DNA of 64,000 nucleotides. Origin: Sphaerotilus sp. (lineage in GTDB: Bacteria > Pseudomonadota > Gammaproteobacteria > Burkholderiales > Burkholderiaceae_C). This document shows, piece after piece, positions 43,895 through 52,081 of this stretch (positions are counted from its first letter, which is position 1; each line of letters opens with the position of its first letter). Made by a program: the position numbers and the translations under genes. A model generated the notes under the pieces. It was not told the origin of the DNA and searched no databases. It worked only from the letters and a program-made list of their open reading frames with translations. Location: NCBI RefSeq assembly GCF_013299175.1, contig NZ_JAAFKF010000001.1:1-64000 (forward strand), in the 5' to 3' direction.

Positions 43895-44734
43895 TCAGGC
43901 GGCGTTGGCAAGGGCGGCGACGCCCGCTTGCAGGTGCGCCATGCTGGCGGCCAGACGCGCTTCGATGTCGGTGGCGGCGGCGATTTCCTCGGCAAACGGC
44001 TCGTAGGAGACGAAGCCGGTATAGCCTGCGTCCAGCAGCGTGCGCAGTTGCGGGATATTGCCCAGGCGGTCCTCGCCGCCGACCAGCACGCGGTGGCCGT
44101 CGCGCATGTCGGACACGGGCACGGCCGCGTCTTCCACGCCGGAGATGTGGACCAGACCGGTCCACGCGGGGAAGAACAAGCCTTCGCCGGCGAGGTGGTG
44201 GTGGAAGGTGTCATGCACGACGCGGAAGGTGCTGTCGGCGCCGATCTCCTCGAAGGCCCGCACGGCCTGCGACTTGCGGCGCACGGCGCATTCCTCGAAA
44301 CCCAGCGGCTCGACCAGCCCGACCAGGCCGTGGTCGTTGAGGATCGGCTTCAGCGAGGTCAGCGCGTGGACCAGCGCGGCGTGGCGCGCCTCGGCCGTGC
44401 GCTTGTCGCCGCGGTTGTTCGTCGGGCACAGCACCAGGGCTTCGGCGCCGCAGTCGCGGGCGTATTGCGCCATGGCGATGGCTTCGGCTTCGCGCTCGGG
44501 GGTGAACTGCTCGAAACGCTGCAGCGCGTTGATCGAGCGGATCGTCAGGCCGTGGGCCTTCGCGATGGCGCCGATCTCGGTGGCCGGCACGCCGTCGCCG
44601 ATCTCGATGTCGGGCAGGTCGTTGCGGATCTCGATGGCCGTTACGCCCAGGCGGCGCGCCATGGCGGCGAAGTCGGCGAAGCGAGCGCGCGGCACGGCCA
44701 TGCGGTTGAGGGCGAAGTGGAGGGTCTGGGTCAT
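43895..44734 (-). CDS. IolI/IolE-like TIM-barrel isomerase (putative 2-keto-myo-inositol isomerase)
   Basis: 279 residues of the xylose-isomerase-like TIM barrel (AP endonuclease 2) superfamily: 'LGVTAIEIRNDLPDIEIGDG', 'GLVGLVEPLGFEECAVRRKSQAVRAFEEIGADSTFRVVHDTFHHHLAGE' and 'LVHISGVED', 'FVSYEPFAEE'. The Glu, Asp, His and Glu of these blocks are the expected metal ligands. It most resembles 2-keto-myo-inositol isomerases. iolG is encoded 5 kb away. Precise substrate is inferred. Confidence 0.75.
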   Translation of the reverse strand: MTQTLHFALNRMAVPRARFADFAAMARRLGVTAIEIRNDLPDIEIGDGVPATEIGAIAKAHGLTIRSINALQRFEQFTPEREAEAIAMAQYARDCGAEALVLCPTNNRGDKRTAEARHAALVHALTSLKPILNDHGLVGLVEPLGFEECAVRRKSQAVRAFEEIGADSTFRVVHDTFHHHLAGEGLFFPAWTGLVHISGVEDAAVPVSDMRDGHRVLVGGEDRLGNIPQLRTLLDAGYTGFVSYEPFAEEIAAATDIEARLAASMAHLQAGVAALANAA

Positions 44735-44844
44735 GGGCGGTCTCGGTCTGTCTCGTTCGGTGGGGGGATCAGCTCCGGCACTCTAGGGACGCCTCGCACC
44801 GGCTGCAGCAGGCGCGTTGACCATTTTTGATCATTGCCCTGCGC

Positions 44845-45477
44845 TCAGGGCGTACCGGTGGCCGTGCGCTGGCGGCGCACCGCGACCTGCATGTCCTCGG
44901 GAAGCTTGCCGGGCCGGTCGGCGTCGCGCTGCACCAGCAGTTCCGCGGGGGCCAGGGCCGGCGGGAGCGGGCGGTCGCTGGCGCGCTGGGTGCGGGCTTC
45001 GGCCATCAGGCGTGCGGTGTCGGCGGCCGAGGTCACGCGCAGGCTGTACGGCGGCGGGCCGTCCTGCAGGCCGAGCGTGATCCCCTCGGCCGTGATCTCG
45101 CGCACCCGCAGGCCCGAACCCGCCACGGCCGAGCCGAGGGCTTGCGACTGCAGCCTGCCGTCCAGCAGCAGCGTGGCCAGCGGTGGCTGGGCGCTCGGAG
45201 CGGTGCCGACCAGGGCGAGGCCGGGTGGCAGGTTCGCGGGCAGCTCGGCGCCGGAGGGCAGCGTGCCGGGCATCGCCACCACGGGCAGCCCCGGCCCCGC
45301 GGGCGTGGCCGTCGGTATGGGTGCCGGGGTGGCGGTGTCGCCTGGCGCGGTGCGGTAGAGGCTGCTCCCGATCCAGACCGCGGCCCCGACCACCACGGCG
45401 AGTCCCGCCACGCCCCGCAGGGGCCAGGAGGTGCCGGTGGGCGTGGTGTGGCGTGGGGGTTGTCCTGCTGGCTTCAT
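44845..45477 (-). CDS. Bitopic membrane protein, possibly GspC/GspB-like
   Basis: 210 residues from ATG 45477 with AGGAAA upstream. One N-terminal helix ('LRGVAGLAVVVGAAVWIGSSLY', about 21-42) leads to a Pro-rich linker and a periplasmic domain: 'LALVGTAPSAQPPLATLLLDGRLQSQALGSAVAGSGLRVREITAEGITL'. That layout resembles the homology region of type II secretion GspC or related pilus-assembly proteins. No other secretion genes are nearby. Function is therefore uncertain. Confidence 0.6.
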   Translation of the reverse strand: MKPAGQPPRHTTPTGTSWPLRGVAGLAVVVGAAVWIGSSLYRTAPGDTATPAPIPTATPAGPGLPVVAMPGTLPSGAELPANLPPGLALVGTAPSAQPPLATLLLDGRLQSQALGSAVAGSGLRVREITAEGITLGLQDGPPPYSLRVTSAADTARLMAEARTQRASDRPLPPALAPAELLVQRDADRPGKLPEDMQVAVRRQRTATGTP

Positions 45478-45615
45478 GGTGATTTCCTGGGGGCTTGACA
45501 GCGTTGTCCGTGGTTTCAGTGCTTCGATCAATTTTCAGCGATTGAGACGAATTTCGATCGCCTTAACCCCCTCTATTCCCGCTGCCGGCTTGAGGGGCAC
45601 GGGGTGTTCAGGGGT

Positions 45616-45643
45616 TTGCACCGTCCTTTGGTCTTGTTAATAT
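45616..45643 (+). promoter_or_regulatory. Putative sigma-70 promoter of the SCO1/multicopper oxidase genes
   Basis: TTGCAC (45616-45621) and TAATAT (45638-45643) are 16 bp apart, 26 bp before the SCO1-like start. The start codon itself lies in ATTTGTAAACAAAT (45658-45671), an inverted repeat that could be an operator or hide the start in RNA structure. No ribosome binding site is visible. Confidence 0.5.
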
Positions 45644-45669
45644 GAATCAAAATGTAAATTTGTAAACAA

Positions 45670-46251
45670 ATGAAGACTTTTTTGTACCTGTTGACCCGCG
45701 TGCTGTCTGCTGTTCTGGCCGGTGTGCTGGCCACGGCGGCCCACGCTGAATCCGCCGCACCCTCGGGCGTGCGCCGCACGGAGCAGACCTACCAGGTGCC
45801 CGCCGTCAAGCTGCTGGCCGCCGATGGCCGTCCCCGGCTGCTGCGCCCGCTGCTCGACGATGGCCGGCCGGTGGTGATGACCTTCATGTACAGCTCCTGC
45901 ACCACGGTCTGCCCCGTGACCAGCCAGGTGATCGACGAGTTCGTGCGCGCCCTCGGCAGCGAGGCGCGGCAGGTCAACGTCGTGTCCGTGTCGATCGACC
46001 CCGACCATGACACCGCCACCCGGCTGGCCGAACACGCGCGCAGCCGCGGTGCCACTGGCGCCTTCCTCACCGGCGATCCGCAGAGCGCCGAGACCGTGCA
46101 ACGCGCGTTCGGCGCCTGGCGCGGTGACAAGATGAACCACGACCCGGTGGTCTTCCTGCGCGCGCCGGCCAGCCCGGTCTGGGTGCGGCTGGAGGGACTG
46201 GTGAGTCCACAGCGACTGCTGGACGAATACCGCCGACTCAAGCCCGCCTGA
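45670..46251 (+). CDS. SCO1/SenC-family copper chaperone or thiol protein
   Basis: 193 residues with a signal peptide ending 'ATAAHAES'. The thioredoxin-fold SCO core has the copper-binding 'SSCTTVCPVTSQ' (CxxxC) and the conserved distal His in 'KMNHDPVVF'. 'VNVVSVSIDPDHDTA' is also typical. SCO proteins deliver copper to oxidases or act as thiol reductases. The multicopper oxidase gene starts 35 bp later, so copper loading of that enzyme is a reasonable inference. Confidence 0.92.
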   Translation: MKTFLYLLTRVLSAVLAGVLATAAHAESAAPSGVRRTEQTYQVPAVKLLAADGRPRLLRPLLDDGRPVVMTFMYSSCTTVCPVTSQVIDEFVRALGSEARQVNVVSVSIDPDHDTATRLAEHARSRGATGAFLTGDPQSAETVQRAFGAWRGDKMNHDPVVFLRAPASPVWVRLEGLVSPQRLLDEYRRLKPA

Positions 46252-46286
46252 CCTCCCGATTCCCCTTCCATCCCTGCCAACACACC

Positions 46287-48218
46287 ATGCACGACCACCC
46301 TGACATGCCTTCCAGCCGCCGCCGTTTCCTGCGTTTTTCTGCCGGAGCTGCAGCCACCGCAGCCACGGCGGCGGTGTTGCCACTGGTGCCGGGCGTGGCC
46401 CGTGCGGCGGTGCAGGGCACCAACACCCGATGGGCCATGACCTCGGACCCGGCGCTGTGGCAACAGGCGTGGGCGCGGCGCTTCACCAACGTGCTGCCCA
46501 ACCCGCTGGCGGCGGCGTCCATCTACAAGCCCACCGTTGGCGCCACCGACTACACCATCGGCGCGGGGCAGGCCACGGCGGACGTGCTGGGCGTGCCGGG
46601 CATCGCCACCACCATCTGGGGCTATGCCAACCAGGAAACTGGCCCGACCTTCCCCGGCCGCACGCTGCAGGTCAGCAAGGGCGTGCCGATCACCGTCCAC
46701 TGGGTCAACCGGCTCGTCAACGCCAGTGGCCAGGCGCTGCCGCACATCCTGCCCATCGACCAGACGATGACCCTCCAGACGCCGACGACCGGCGTGCCGC
46801 TGGCGGTTCACCACCATGGCAGCAACTCGGCGGCCGAGTTCGATGGCGGTCCCGACCAGTGGGCCACCCCGCTGCGCCGCCAGACCGGACCCGGCATCAC
46901 GGGCAACGCCGTGCAGGTCGGCACCGCCGAGGCCGTCACCTACGTCTACGACAACACCCAGGAAGCCTCGCTGCACTGGTACCACGACCATGCCGAAAGC
47001 CTGACCGGCGTGAACGTGCAGGCGGGTCTGGCCGGGCTGTACGTCGTGCGCGACGCCAATGAAAAGGCGCTGCAGTCCGCCTGGAGACTCCCGGCCGCGC
47101 AGCACGAGGTGGCGCTGGTGCTGCAGGACCGCACCTTCGACGCCCAGGGCCAGTTCGTCTACGCGTCCAACCCGGCCAACTTCGCGCCGCTGAACCTGCC
47201 GCTGTCGGGCGCCTTCCCGCCCGGCAGCCCGAGCCACATGCCCGAGGTGTTCGGCGACGTGATCCTCGTCAACGGCAAGGCGTGGCCCAGCCTGTCGGTG
47301 GAGCCGCGGCCCTACCGCCTGCGCCTGCTCAACGCCTCGGACTCGCGCTTCTTCACGCTCAGGAACTCGGCGCCGAGCTGGGTGCCGATGTCCGTCATCG
47401 GCACGGATGTCGGTCTGCTCAACAACCCCGTGCCGGTCGGCGCGGCGGGCCTGACCATCGCGCCGGGTGAACGCTACGACGTGGTGATCGACTTCTCGTG
47501 GGCCTGGCTCCTCGGGGGGCAGATCGACCTGTTGAACTCGGCGCCCACGCCCTTCCCGGCGGGCGGGCCGCCGTCGGCGGGGGCGGCGACGGTGATGCGC
47601 TTCAAGGTGGGTTTGCTGGCCAACCTGCTGGTGCCGAGGGCGGTCATGGGCAGTACCACGGCACTGCGCGGCAGCAACGGCACGGCACTGCTGCCCGCCG
47701 CACTGGGCGACACGGCGGCCACGCCCGTGCGCCGCATCCTGCTGGGCGAAGGCTCGGACGAGTACGGCCGCATCAACCCCATGCTCGGCGTCTACGACCC
47801 GACCGGCGCCAGCAACCTCGGCACCCAGGGCTTCAACGACCCCGTGACCGAGACGCCCCGCCTGGGCAGCACCGAGGTCTGGGAGTTCTGGAACACGACG
47901 CTCGACGCCCACCCGGTCCACCTGCATCTGGTCAAGTTCCGCATCAAGAACCGCCAGGCGTTCGATCCCGCCAACACGCAGCCGACGGCCATGCGCAATG
48001 GCTGGACTGGCGTGAAGCTCCTGCCGGGTGCGCCGCTGCTGGGGGCGGCCGTGGCACCGGCGGCTACCGAGAGCGGCTGGAAGGACACGGTGACCTGCCC
48101 GCCGGGGCAGGTCACGCGCATCGTCATGACCTTCGACCGGCCAGGCAAGTTCGTCTACCACTGCCACATCCTGTCGCACGAGGACCACGACATGATGCGG
48201 TGGTTCCTGGTGGCCTGA
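46287..48218 (+). CDS. Tat-exported multicopper oxidase (CotA/bilirubin oxidase-like)
   Basis: 643 residues from ATG 46287 (ATG 46305 also possible). A Tat signal 'SRRRFLRFSAGAAATAATAAV' in two parts opens the protein. All copper motifs are present: 'VHHHGSN', 'WYHDHAE', 'HPVHLHLVKF' and 'YHCHILSHEDHDMM', providing T1, T2 and T3 sites with an axial Met. The long three-cupredoxin layout is closest to CotA-like laccases/bilirubin oxidases. Substrates could be phenols, bilins, Cu(I) or Mn(II); sequence does not decide. It is co-directional with the SCO1-like gene. Confidence 0.92.
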   Translation: MHDHPDMPSSRRRFLRFSAGAAATAATAAVLPLVPGVARAAVQGTNTRWAMTSDPALWQQAWARRFTNVLPNPLAAASIYKPTVGATDYTIGAGQATADVLGVPGIATTIWGYANQETGPTFPGRTLQVSKGVPITVHWVNRLVNASGQALPHILPIDQTMTLQTPTTGVPLAVHHHGSNSAAEFDGGPDQWATPLRRQTGPGITGNAVQVGTAEAVTYVYDNTQEASLHWYHDHAESLTGVNVQAGLAGLYVVRDANEKALQSAWRLPAAQHEVALVLQDRTFDAQGQFVYASNPANFAPLNLPLSGAFPPGSPSHMPEVFGDVILVNGKAWPSLSVEPRPYRLRLLNASDSRFFTLRNSAPSWVPMSVIGTDVGLLNNPVPVGAAGLTIAPGERYDVVIDFSWAWLLGGQIDLLNSAPTPFPAGGPPSAGAATVMRFKVGLLANLLVPRAVMGSTTALRGSNGTALLPAALGDTAATPVRRILLGEGSDEYGRINPMLGVYDPTGASNLGTQGFNDPVTETPRLGSTEVWEFWNTTLDAHPVHLHLVKFRIKNRQAFDPANTQPTAMRNGWTGVKLLPGAPLLGAAVAPAATESGWKDTVTCPPGQVTRIVMTFDRPGKFVYHCHILSHEDHDMMRWFLVA

Positions 48219-48239
48219 TCGCCCTGCCGCAGGCGCCGG

Positions 48240-49862
48240 TCAGCGGTTGGCGTTGAGCACCGGCGACAGCGGCACCAGGGTCTGGTGGAGCGGCGGTGCC
48301 CAGCCCTGCATCTGGCCGAACTGGGCGGCGATGCGCTGGCCGGGTCCGAGCGACAGGCGCACGAAGCGGCCCGCCGCTGCCCGGTTGTTCACGCCCGATT
48401 CGAGCCGCTCCAGCACATGCTCGACCGACCACGCTCCGCGGCTGCGGCGCAGCGCATCGGTGAAGAAGAAGGCCGCGGCGTAGACCTCGCCCTGCAGCAC
48501 GGTGGCACTGGCGGGGTCCAGCCCCAGCGTGCGCAGCCACGGTTTCAGGCCGGTGGCGGCGGCGGCGTGGAACTGCGTCGGGGTGTTCTGCACCGAGGCC
48601 CAGCGCACCTTCGGCCGCCACACCGCCGGCAGCCCCAGCGCGTCCAGGGCCTCCGGTGGTGCCAGGTGTGCGGACAGCCACAGCGAGGGCCGGCTGTCGT
48701 CGCCGGCCGCGCCGCGTGCCGCGAGCAGGGCGCCGACCTGCGGCGTGGCCAGCCAAGCCACCACCAGCTCCTGCGCAGCACCGAGCGGCTCACCCGGCGC
48801 CAGCGGCTGCACGCGCAGATCCCGCAGCCGCACGGGCACGGCACTGTCCGTCCGGGTCTGCAGCGCCTGGAACTCCCGCGCCGCTGCGGCCCCCAGTTCG
48901 GTGTCGAACCAGAGGTGCAGGCGCGACGGCGGGGTGCCCAGGGTGTCGAGCGCCCGTGCGGCCACGCGCGCTTCGGCGAGAACGCCTTCCGACAGGTAGA
49001 GCGTGTGGTGGCGCGGCTGGGCGGCGGTCGTGGGCGGCACCTGGTCGATCAGCGGAAACACGCAGGGCAGCGCCTGCGCTTCGCAGAACGCCTCGACCGG
49101 CGCCCATTGCGCCGCCCCGGCACCCGACACCACCGCGTACACCGGCTGCGCCCGCAGGTGCTGCTGCAACTGCGCGGCCCACTCGGCGGGTGGGCCGGTG
49201 AGGGTCCAGACATGCAGCGCCACGCGGACCTGGCCAAACGTCTGCTGGCGCGCCCAGGCCGCCAGCGTCGTCTCCACCGCCTCGCGCCGGTCGGCTGGCG
49301 CATCGGGCGTGACGATGGTGGCCAGGTGCAGCCGGGTGCCGTCCAATCCGCGGAGCACCGTGTCGCCGACCGGCCCGAGCCGCTCCAGCCAGGCCAGCAG
49401 ATCGGCCACGGCCGCCTCGTCGAGGTCGTAGCGCGGCATCCAGGAACTCAACGCCTTGCCATCCGGGTCCACGCCGCTGCGCAGCGCGCGCGCCAGGGTC
49501 TCGGGGGTGTAGGCCGAACGGGATTCGACCCGCGTGCCGGGTGGTGCGCTGCCCGTGGCGGTGCGTCGGATAGTGAGCGGCTGGCCGGGCGCGAACAGGC
49601 TGGCGGCCGTGATCGGCGGAATGCGCAGCAGCCCCTCCTGGTCGCCCAGCCCGCTGCGCCGGTGGCACTGCACGCACGCCGCCGCCGTTCCCGCCATGTC
49701 CGGCGATTCCGCGCGGCGGGCCTGCAGGGCGCGGCCATCCTGGAGCCGGCCTTCGACATAGAGCGCCTGGCCGCGGGTGGCATCGGGTGCGGCGTGGGCC
49801 AACCCTGCGGCCAGCGCGAGCAGCACCGAGGGCAGGCAGAGCATGCGGTGGTGGGTCTTCAT
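48240..49862 (-). CDS. Cytochrome c fused to a periplasmic-binding-protein domain
   Basis: 540 residues with a signal peptide ending 'AAGLAHAAP'. Residues about 25-165 form a class I cytochrome c with 'CVQCHRRSG' and a distal Met in 'SSWMPRYDL'. From about 170 an ABC-type (Peripla_BP_6-like) ligand-binding fold follows: 'LHLATIVTPDAPADRREAVETTLAAWARQQTFG', 'PVYAVVSGAGAAQWAPVEAFCEAQALPCVFPLI' and 'TVLQGEVYAAAFFFTDALRR'. It converges on the multicopper oxidase with 21 bp between stops. A ligand-gated or substrate-presenting electron carrier is conceivable but unproven. Confidence 0.85.
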   Translation of the reverse strand: MKTHHRMLCLPSVLLALAAGLAHAAPDATRGQALYVEGRLQDGRALQARRAESPDMAGTAAACVQCHRRSGLGDQEGLLRIPPITAASLFAPGQPLTIRRTATGSAPPGTRVESRSAYTPETLARALRSGVDPDGKALSSWMPRYDLDEAAVADLLAWLERLGPVGDTVLRGLDGTRLHLATIVTPDAPADRREAVETTLAAWARQQTFGQVRVALHVWTLTGPPAEWAAQLQQHLRAQPVYAVVSGAGAAQWAPVEAFCEAQALPCVFPLIDQVPPTTAAQPRHHTLYLSEGVLAEARVAARALDTLGTPPSRLHLWFDTELGAAAAREFQALQTRTDSAVPVRLRDLRVQPLAPGEPLGAAQELVVAWLATPQVGALLAARGAAGDDSRPSLWLSAHLAPPEALDALGLPAVWRPKVRWASVQNTPTQFHAAAATGLKPWLRTLGLDPASATVLQGEVYAAAFFFTDALRRSRGAWSVEHVLERLESGVNNRAAAGRFVRLSLGPGQRIAAQFGQMQGWAPPLHQTLVPLSPVLNANR

Positions 49863-49930
49863 GGGCCGCAGTCTGTGGCGCGGTCCTGTGGCGTGATCGA
49901 GTAAAAAGATGTTCTATGGAAAACACCGAT

Positions 49931-49969
49931 GGAAAATTTTTTCCAAAATAAGGAACCCATCGCTATAGT
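49931..49969 (+). promoter_or_regulatory. Putative iolG promoter with GGAA-N6-TTCC operator
   Basis: GGAAAATTTTTTCC (49931-49944) matches the GGAA-N6-TTCC motif reported for rhizobial IolR. It overlaps a poor -35 (TTCCAA, 49941-49946) that is 17 bp from a good -10 TATAGT (49964-49969). A second ATGGAAAA lies upstream at about 49916-49923. Confidence 0.5.
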
Positions 49970-50020
49970 TCACCCCCGATTCACCACCCTGCCGCACCTT
50001 CCGTCCGCCTAGGAATTTCC

Positions 50021-51016
50021 ATGAAAAACGTCGCCGTTTTCGGTGCTGGTCGCATCGGCCGCATCCACGCCACCAACCTCGCCAGCCTGCCCGGCGTCAA
50101 CCTCCAGTTCATCTGTGATCCCTTCGGCGACAGTGCCAGCCAGCTCTCGCAGCAGCTCGGTGCCCAGGTCTCGACCATCGACGCCGTGCTGGCCGACCCG
50201 TCGATCGACGTGGTCGCCATCACCTCGCCCACGTCCACGCACTCCGACCTGATCACCCGTGCCGCCGCCGCCGGCAAGCACATCTTCTGCGAGAAGCCGG
50301 TGGATCTGTCGGTGCCGCGCGCCATCGCCTGCGGCGAGGCGGTCAAGGCTGCGGGCGTGGCCTGCATGATCGGCTTCCAGCGCCGCTTCGACCCCACCTT
50401 CAACGAAGCACGCACCCGCATGGACCGTGGCGACATCGGCAACCCCGAGATGCTGATCATCACCAGCCGCGACCCCGGCGCCCCGCCGGCCGAGTACATC
50501 AAGGCATCCGGCGGCATCTTCCGCGACATGCTGATCCACGATCTGGACGTGTTCCGCTGGATCCTGTGCGCCGACGGCGACGAGGCCGAGTGGCTGAGCG
50601 CCTCCGGCTCGGTGCTGACCGATCCGGCGATTGCCGAGCTGGGCGACTTCGACAGCACCGCGGTGACGATCCGCACGAAGAAGGGCCGCCTCTGCCAGAT
50701 CAACACCAGCCGCCGCGCCGCCTATGGGTATGACCAGCGGTTCGAGGTGCTGGGTTCGGCCGGCATGCTGCAGTGCGGCAACCAGACGCCCAGCCAGGTC
50801 ATCCAGTGGGACGCCAACGGCATCTCCAGCGACAAGCCCGAGCCGTTTTTCCTGCAACGCTACGCCGCGGCCTACAAGCTGGAGCTGGCGCACTTCTTCG
50901 AGTGCTTGCAGACCGGCGCGCCGTTCCGCACGACCGTCGCCGACGGCGTGAAGGCGCAGATCCTCGCCGACGCCGCCAGCGAAAGCGCACTCAGCGGCGA
51001 GCCGGTTCGCTTCTGA
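50021..51016 (+). CDS. iolG: Inositol 2-dehydrogenase
   Basis: 331 residues of the Gfo/Idh/MocA family. The N-terminal Rossmann fold starts 'VAVFGAGRIGRIHATNLA' with 'FCEKPVDLS' (the conserved EKP), followed by 'MIGFQRRFDPTFNEARTRMDRGDIGNPEMLIITSRDPGAPPAEYIKASGGIFRDMLIHDLDVFRW', the IolG substrate region with catalytic Lys/Asp/His. It oxidises myo-inositol to 2-keto-myo-inositol with NAD. An AGGAA precedes the ATG. Its stop overlaps the next gene's ATG by 1 bp. Confidence 0.92.
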   Translation: MKNVAVFGAGRIGRIHATNLASLPGVNLQFICDPFGDSASQLSQQLGAQVSTIDAVLADPSIDVVAITSPTSTHSDLITRAAAAGKHIFCEKPVDLSVPRAIACGEAVKAAGVACMIGFQRRFDPTFNEARTRMDRGDIGNPEMLIITSRDPGAPPAEYIKASGGIFRDMLIHDLDVFRWILCADGDEAEWLSASGSVLTDPAIAELGDFDSTAVTIRTKKGRLCQINTSRRAAYGYDQRFEVLGSAGMLQCGNQTPSQVIQWDANGISSDKPEPFFLQRYAAAYKLELAHFFECLQTGAPFRTTVADGVKAQILADAASESALSGEPVRF

Positions 51017-52050
51017 TGGCCGCCGCCGCTGCTCGCCTGCGCGTCGGCATTGCCGGCCTCGGTCGCCTGGGCCGCCGTCACGCCGAAGCCCTGGCGTTTT
51101 CCACCCGCCACGTCGATCTGGTCGCCGCGTGCAGCCCGGTCGAGGCCGAGCGCGACTTCGCCGGCCGCGAGCTGGGCATCGCCGCGGACCGGCTGTACGC
51201 GGATTTCGACGCCTTCATCGCCGATCCCGGTCTGGACGCGGTCGTGCTGGTCACGCCGACCTCGCTGCACGCCGACCAGGCCATCGCCGTGCTGAAAGCC
51301 GGCAAGCACGTCTTCATCGAGAAGCCGCTGGCGCTGAACCTGCCCGACTGCGAGCGCGTGCTGGCGGTCGCGGCCGAGCATCCCGCGCAGGTGGCGATGG
51401 TTGGTTTCGTGCGGCGCTTCGATCCGAGCTACCGCAACGCGGCGGCGGCGGTCGAGGCGGGCGAGATCGGCCGGCCCTTCCTCGTGCGCTCGCAGACCTG
51501 CGACAAGAACGACCCGGACGGCTTCTTTGTCCGCTTCGCCCCGACCTCGGGTGGCATCTTCATGGACTGCAGCGTCCACGACATCGACCTGGCGCGCTGG
51601 CTGCTCGGCCGGCCGAAGGCGCTGCGGGCGTTCGCCACCGGCACCATCGCGCTGCACCCCGGACTGGCCGACTGCGGCGATGTGGACAACGGGCTGGCGA
51701 TCGTCGAGTTCGAGGGCGGGGCGAAGGCGGTGTTCTACGCCTCGCGCACGCTGGCCCACGGGCACGAAACGACGACCGAGGTGATCGGCACGGCCGGCAA
51801 GCTGCTGGTGGGCGAACACGCAGCGCGGGACCGGGTGATCCGCAGCGACGCGGGCGGGGTGTCGCACGCGGTGCTTGGTGATTTCTACGAGCGGTTCGAG
51901 ACGGCGTTCGCGCACGAGATGAGCGCGTTCGTCGCCGCCTGCCGCGGTGTCGAGCCGCTGACGCTCACGCTGTCGGACGCGATGGAGGCGACGCGGATCG
52001 GGCTGGCGATCACGCGGTCGCTGCAGTCGGGGATGCCCGAGGCGGTGTGA
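51016..52050 (+). CDS. Gfo/Idh/MocA-family dehydrogenase (scyllo/myo-inositol type)
   Basis: 344 residues from ATG 51016 (TGATG junction with iolG). It has Rossmann 'RVGIAGLGRLGRRHAEALA', 'FIEKPLALNLPDCERVLAVAAEHP', 'VGFVRRFDPSYRNAAAAVEAGEIGRPFLVRSQTCDKND' and 'GGIFMDCSVHDIDLARWLLG'. It is a paralogue of iolG, not a recent duplicate. Linked transcription with iolG suggests an alternative inositol isomer or a derivative as substrate. Confidence 0.88.
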   Translation: MAAAAARLRVGIAGLGRLGRRHAEALAFSTRHVDLVAACSPVEAERDFAGRELGIAADRLYADFDAFIADPGLDAVVLVTPTSLHADQAIAVLKAGKHVFIEKPLALNLPDCERVLAVAAEHPAQVAMVGFVRRFDPSYRNAAAAVEAGEIGRPFLVRSQTCDKNDPDGFFVRFAPTSGGIFMDCSVHDIDLARWLLGRPKALRAFATGTIALHPGLADCGDVDNGLAIVEFEGGAKAVFYASRTLAHGHETTTEVIGTAGKLLVGEHAARDRVIRSDAGGVSHAVLGDFYERFETAFAHEMSAFVAACRGVEPLTLTLSDAMEATRIGLAITRSLQSGMPEAV

Positions 52051-52057
52051 CCCCCGC

Positions 52058-52076
52058 GACCGGGCACCGCCCGGTC
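52058..52076. terminator. Bidirectional hairpin between convergent operons
   Basis: GACCGGGC and GCCCGGTC form a perfect 8-bp stem with the loop ACC, 7 bp after the dehydrogenase stop and 5 bp beyond the bcsC stop on the other strand. No T-tract follows on either side, but position and strength suit a shared terminator. Confidence 0.5.
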
Positions 52077-52081
52077 AGCGG

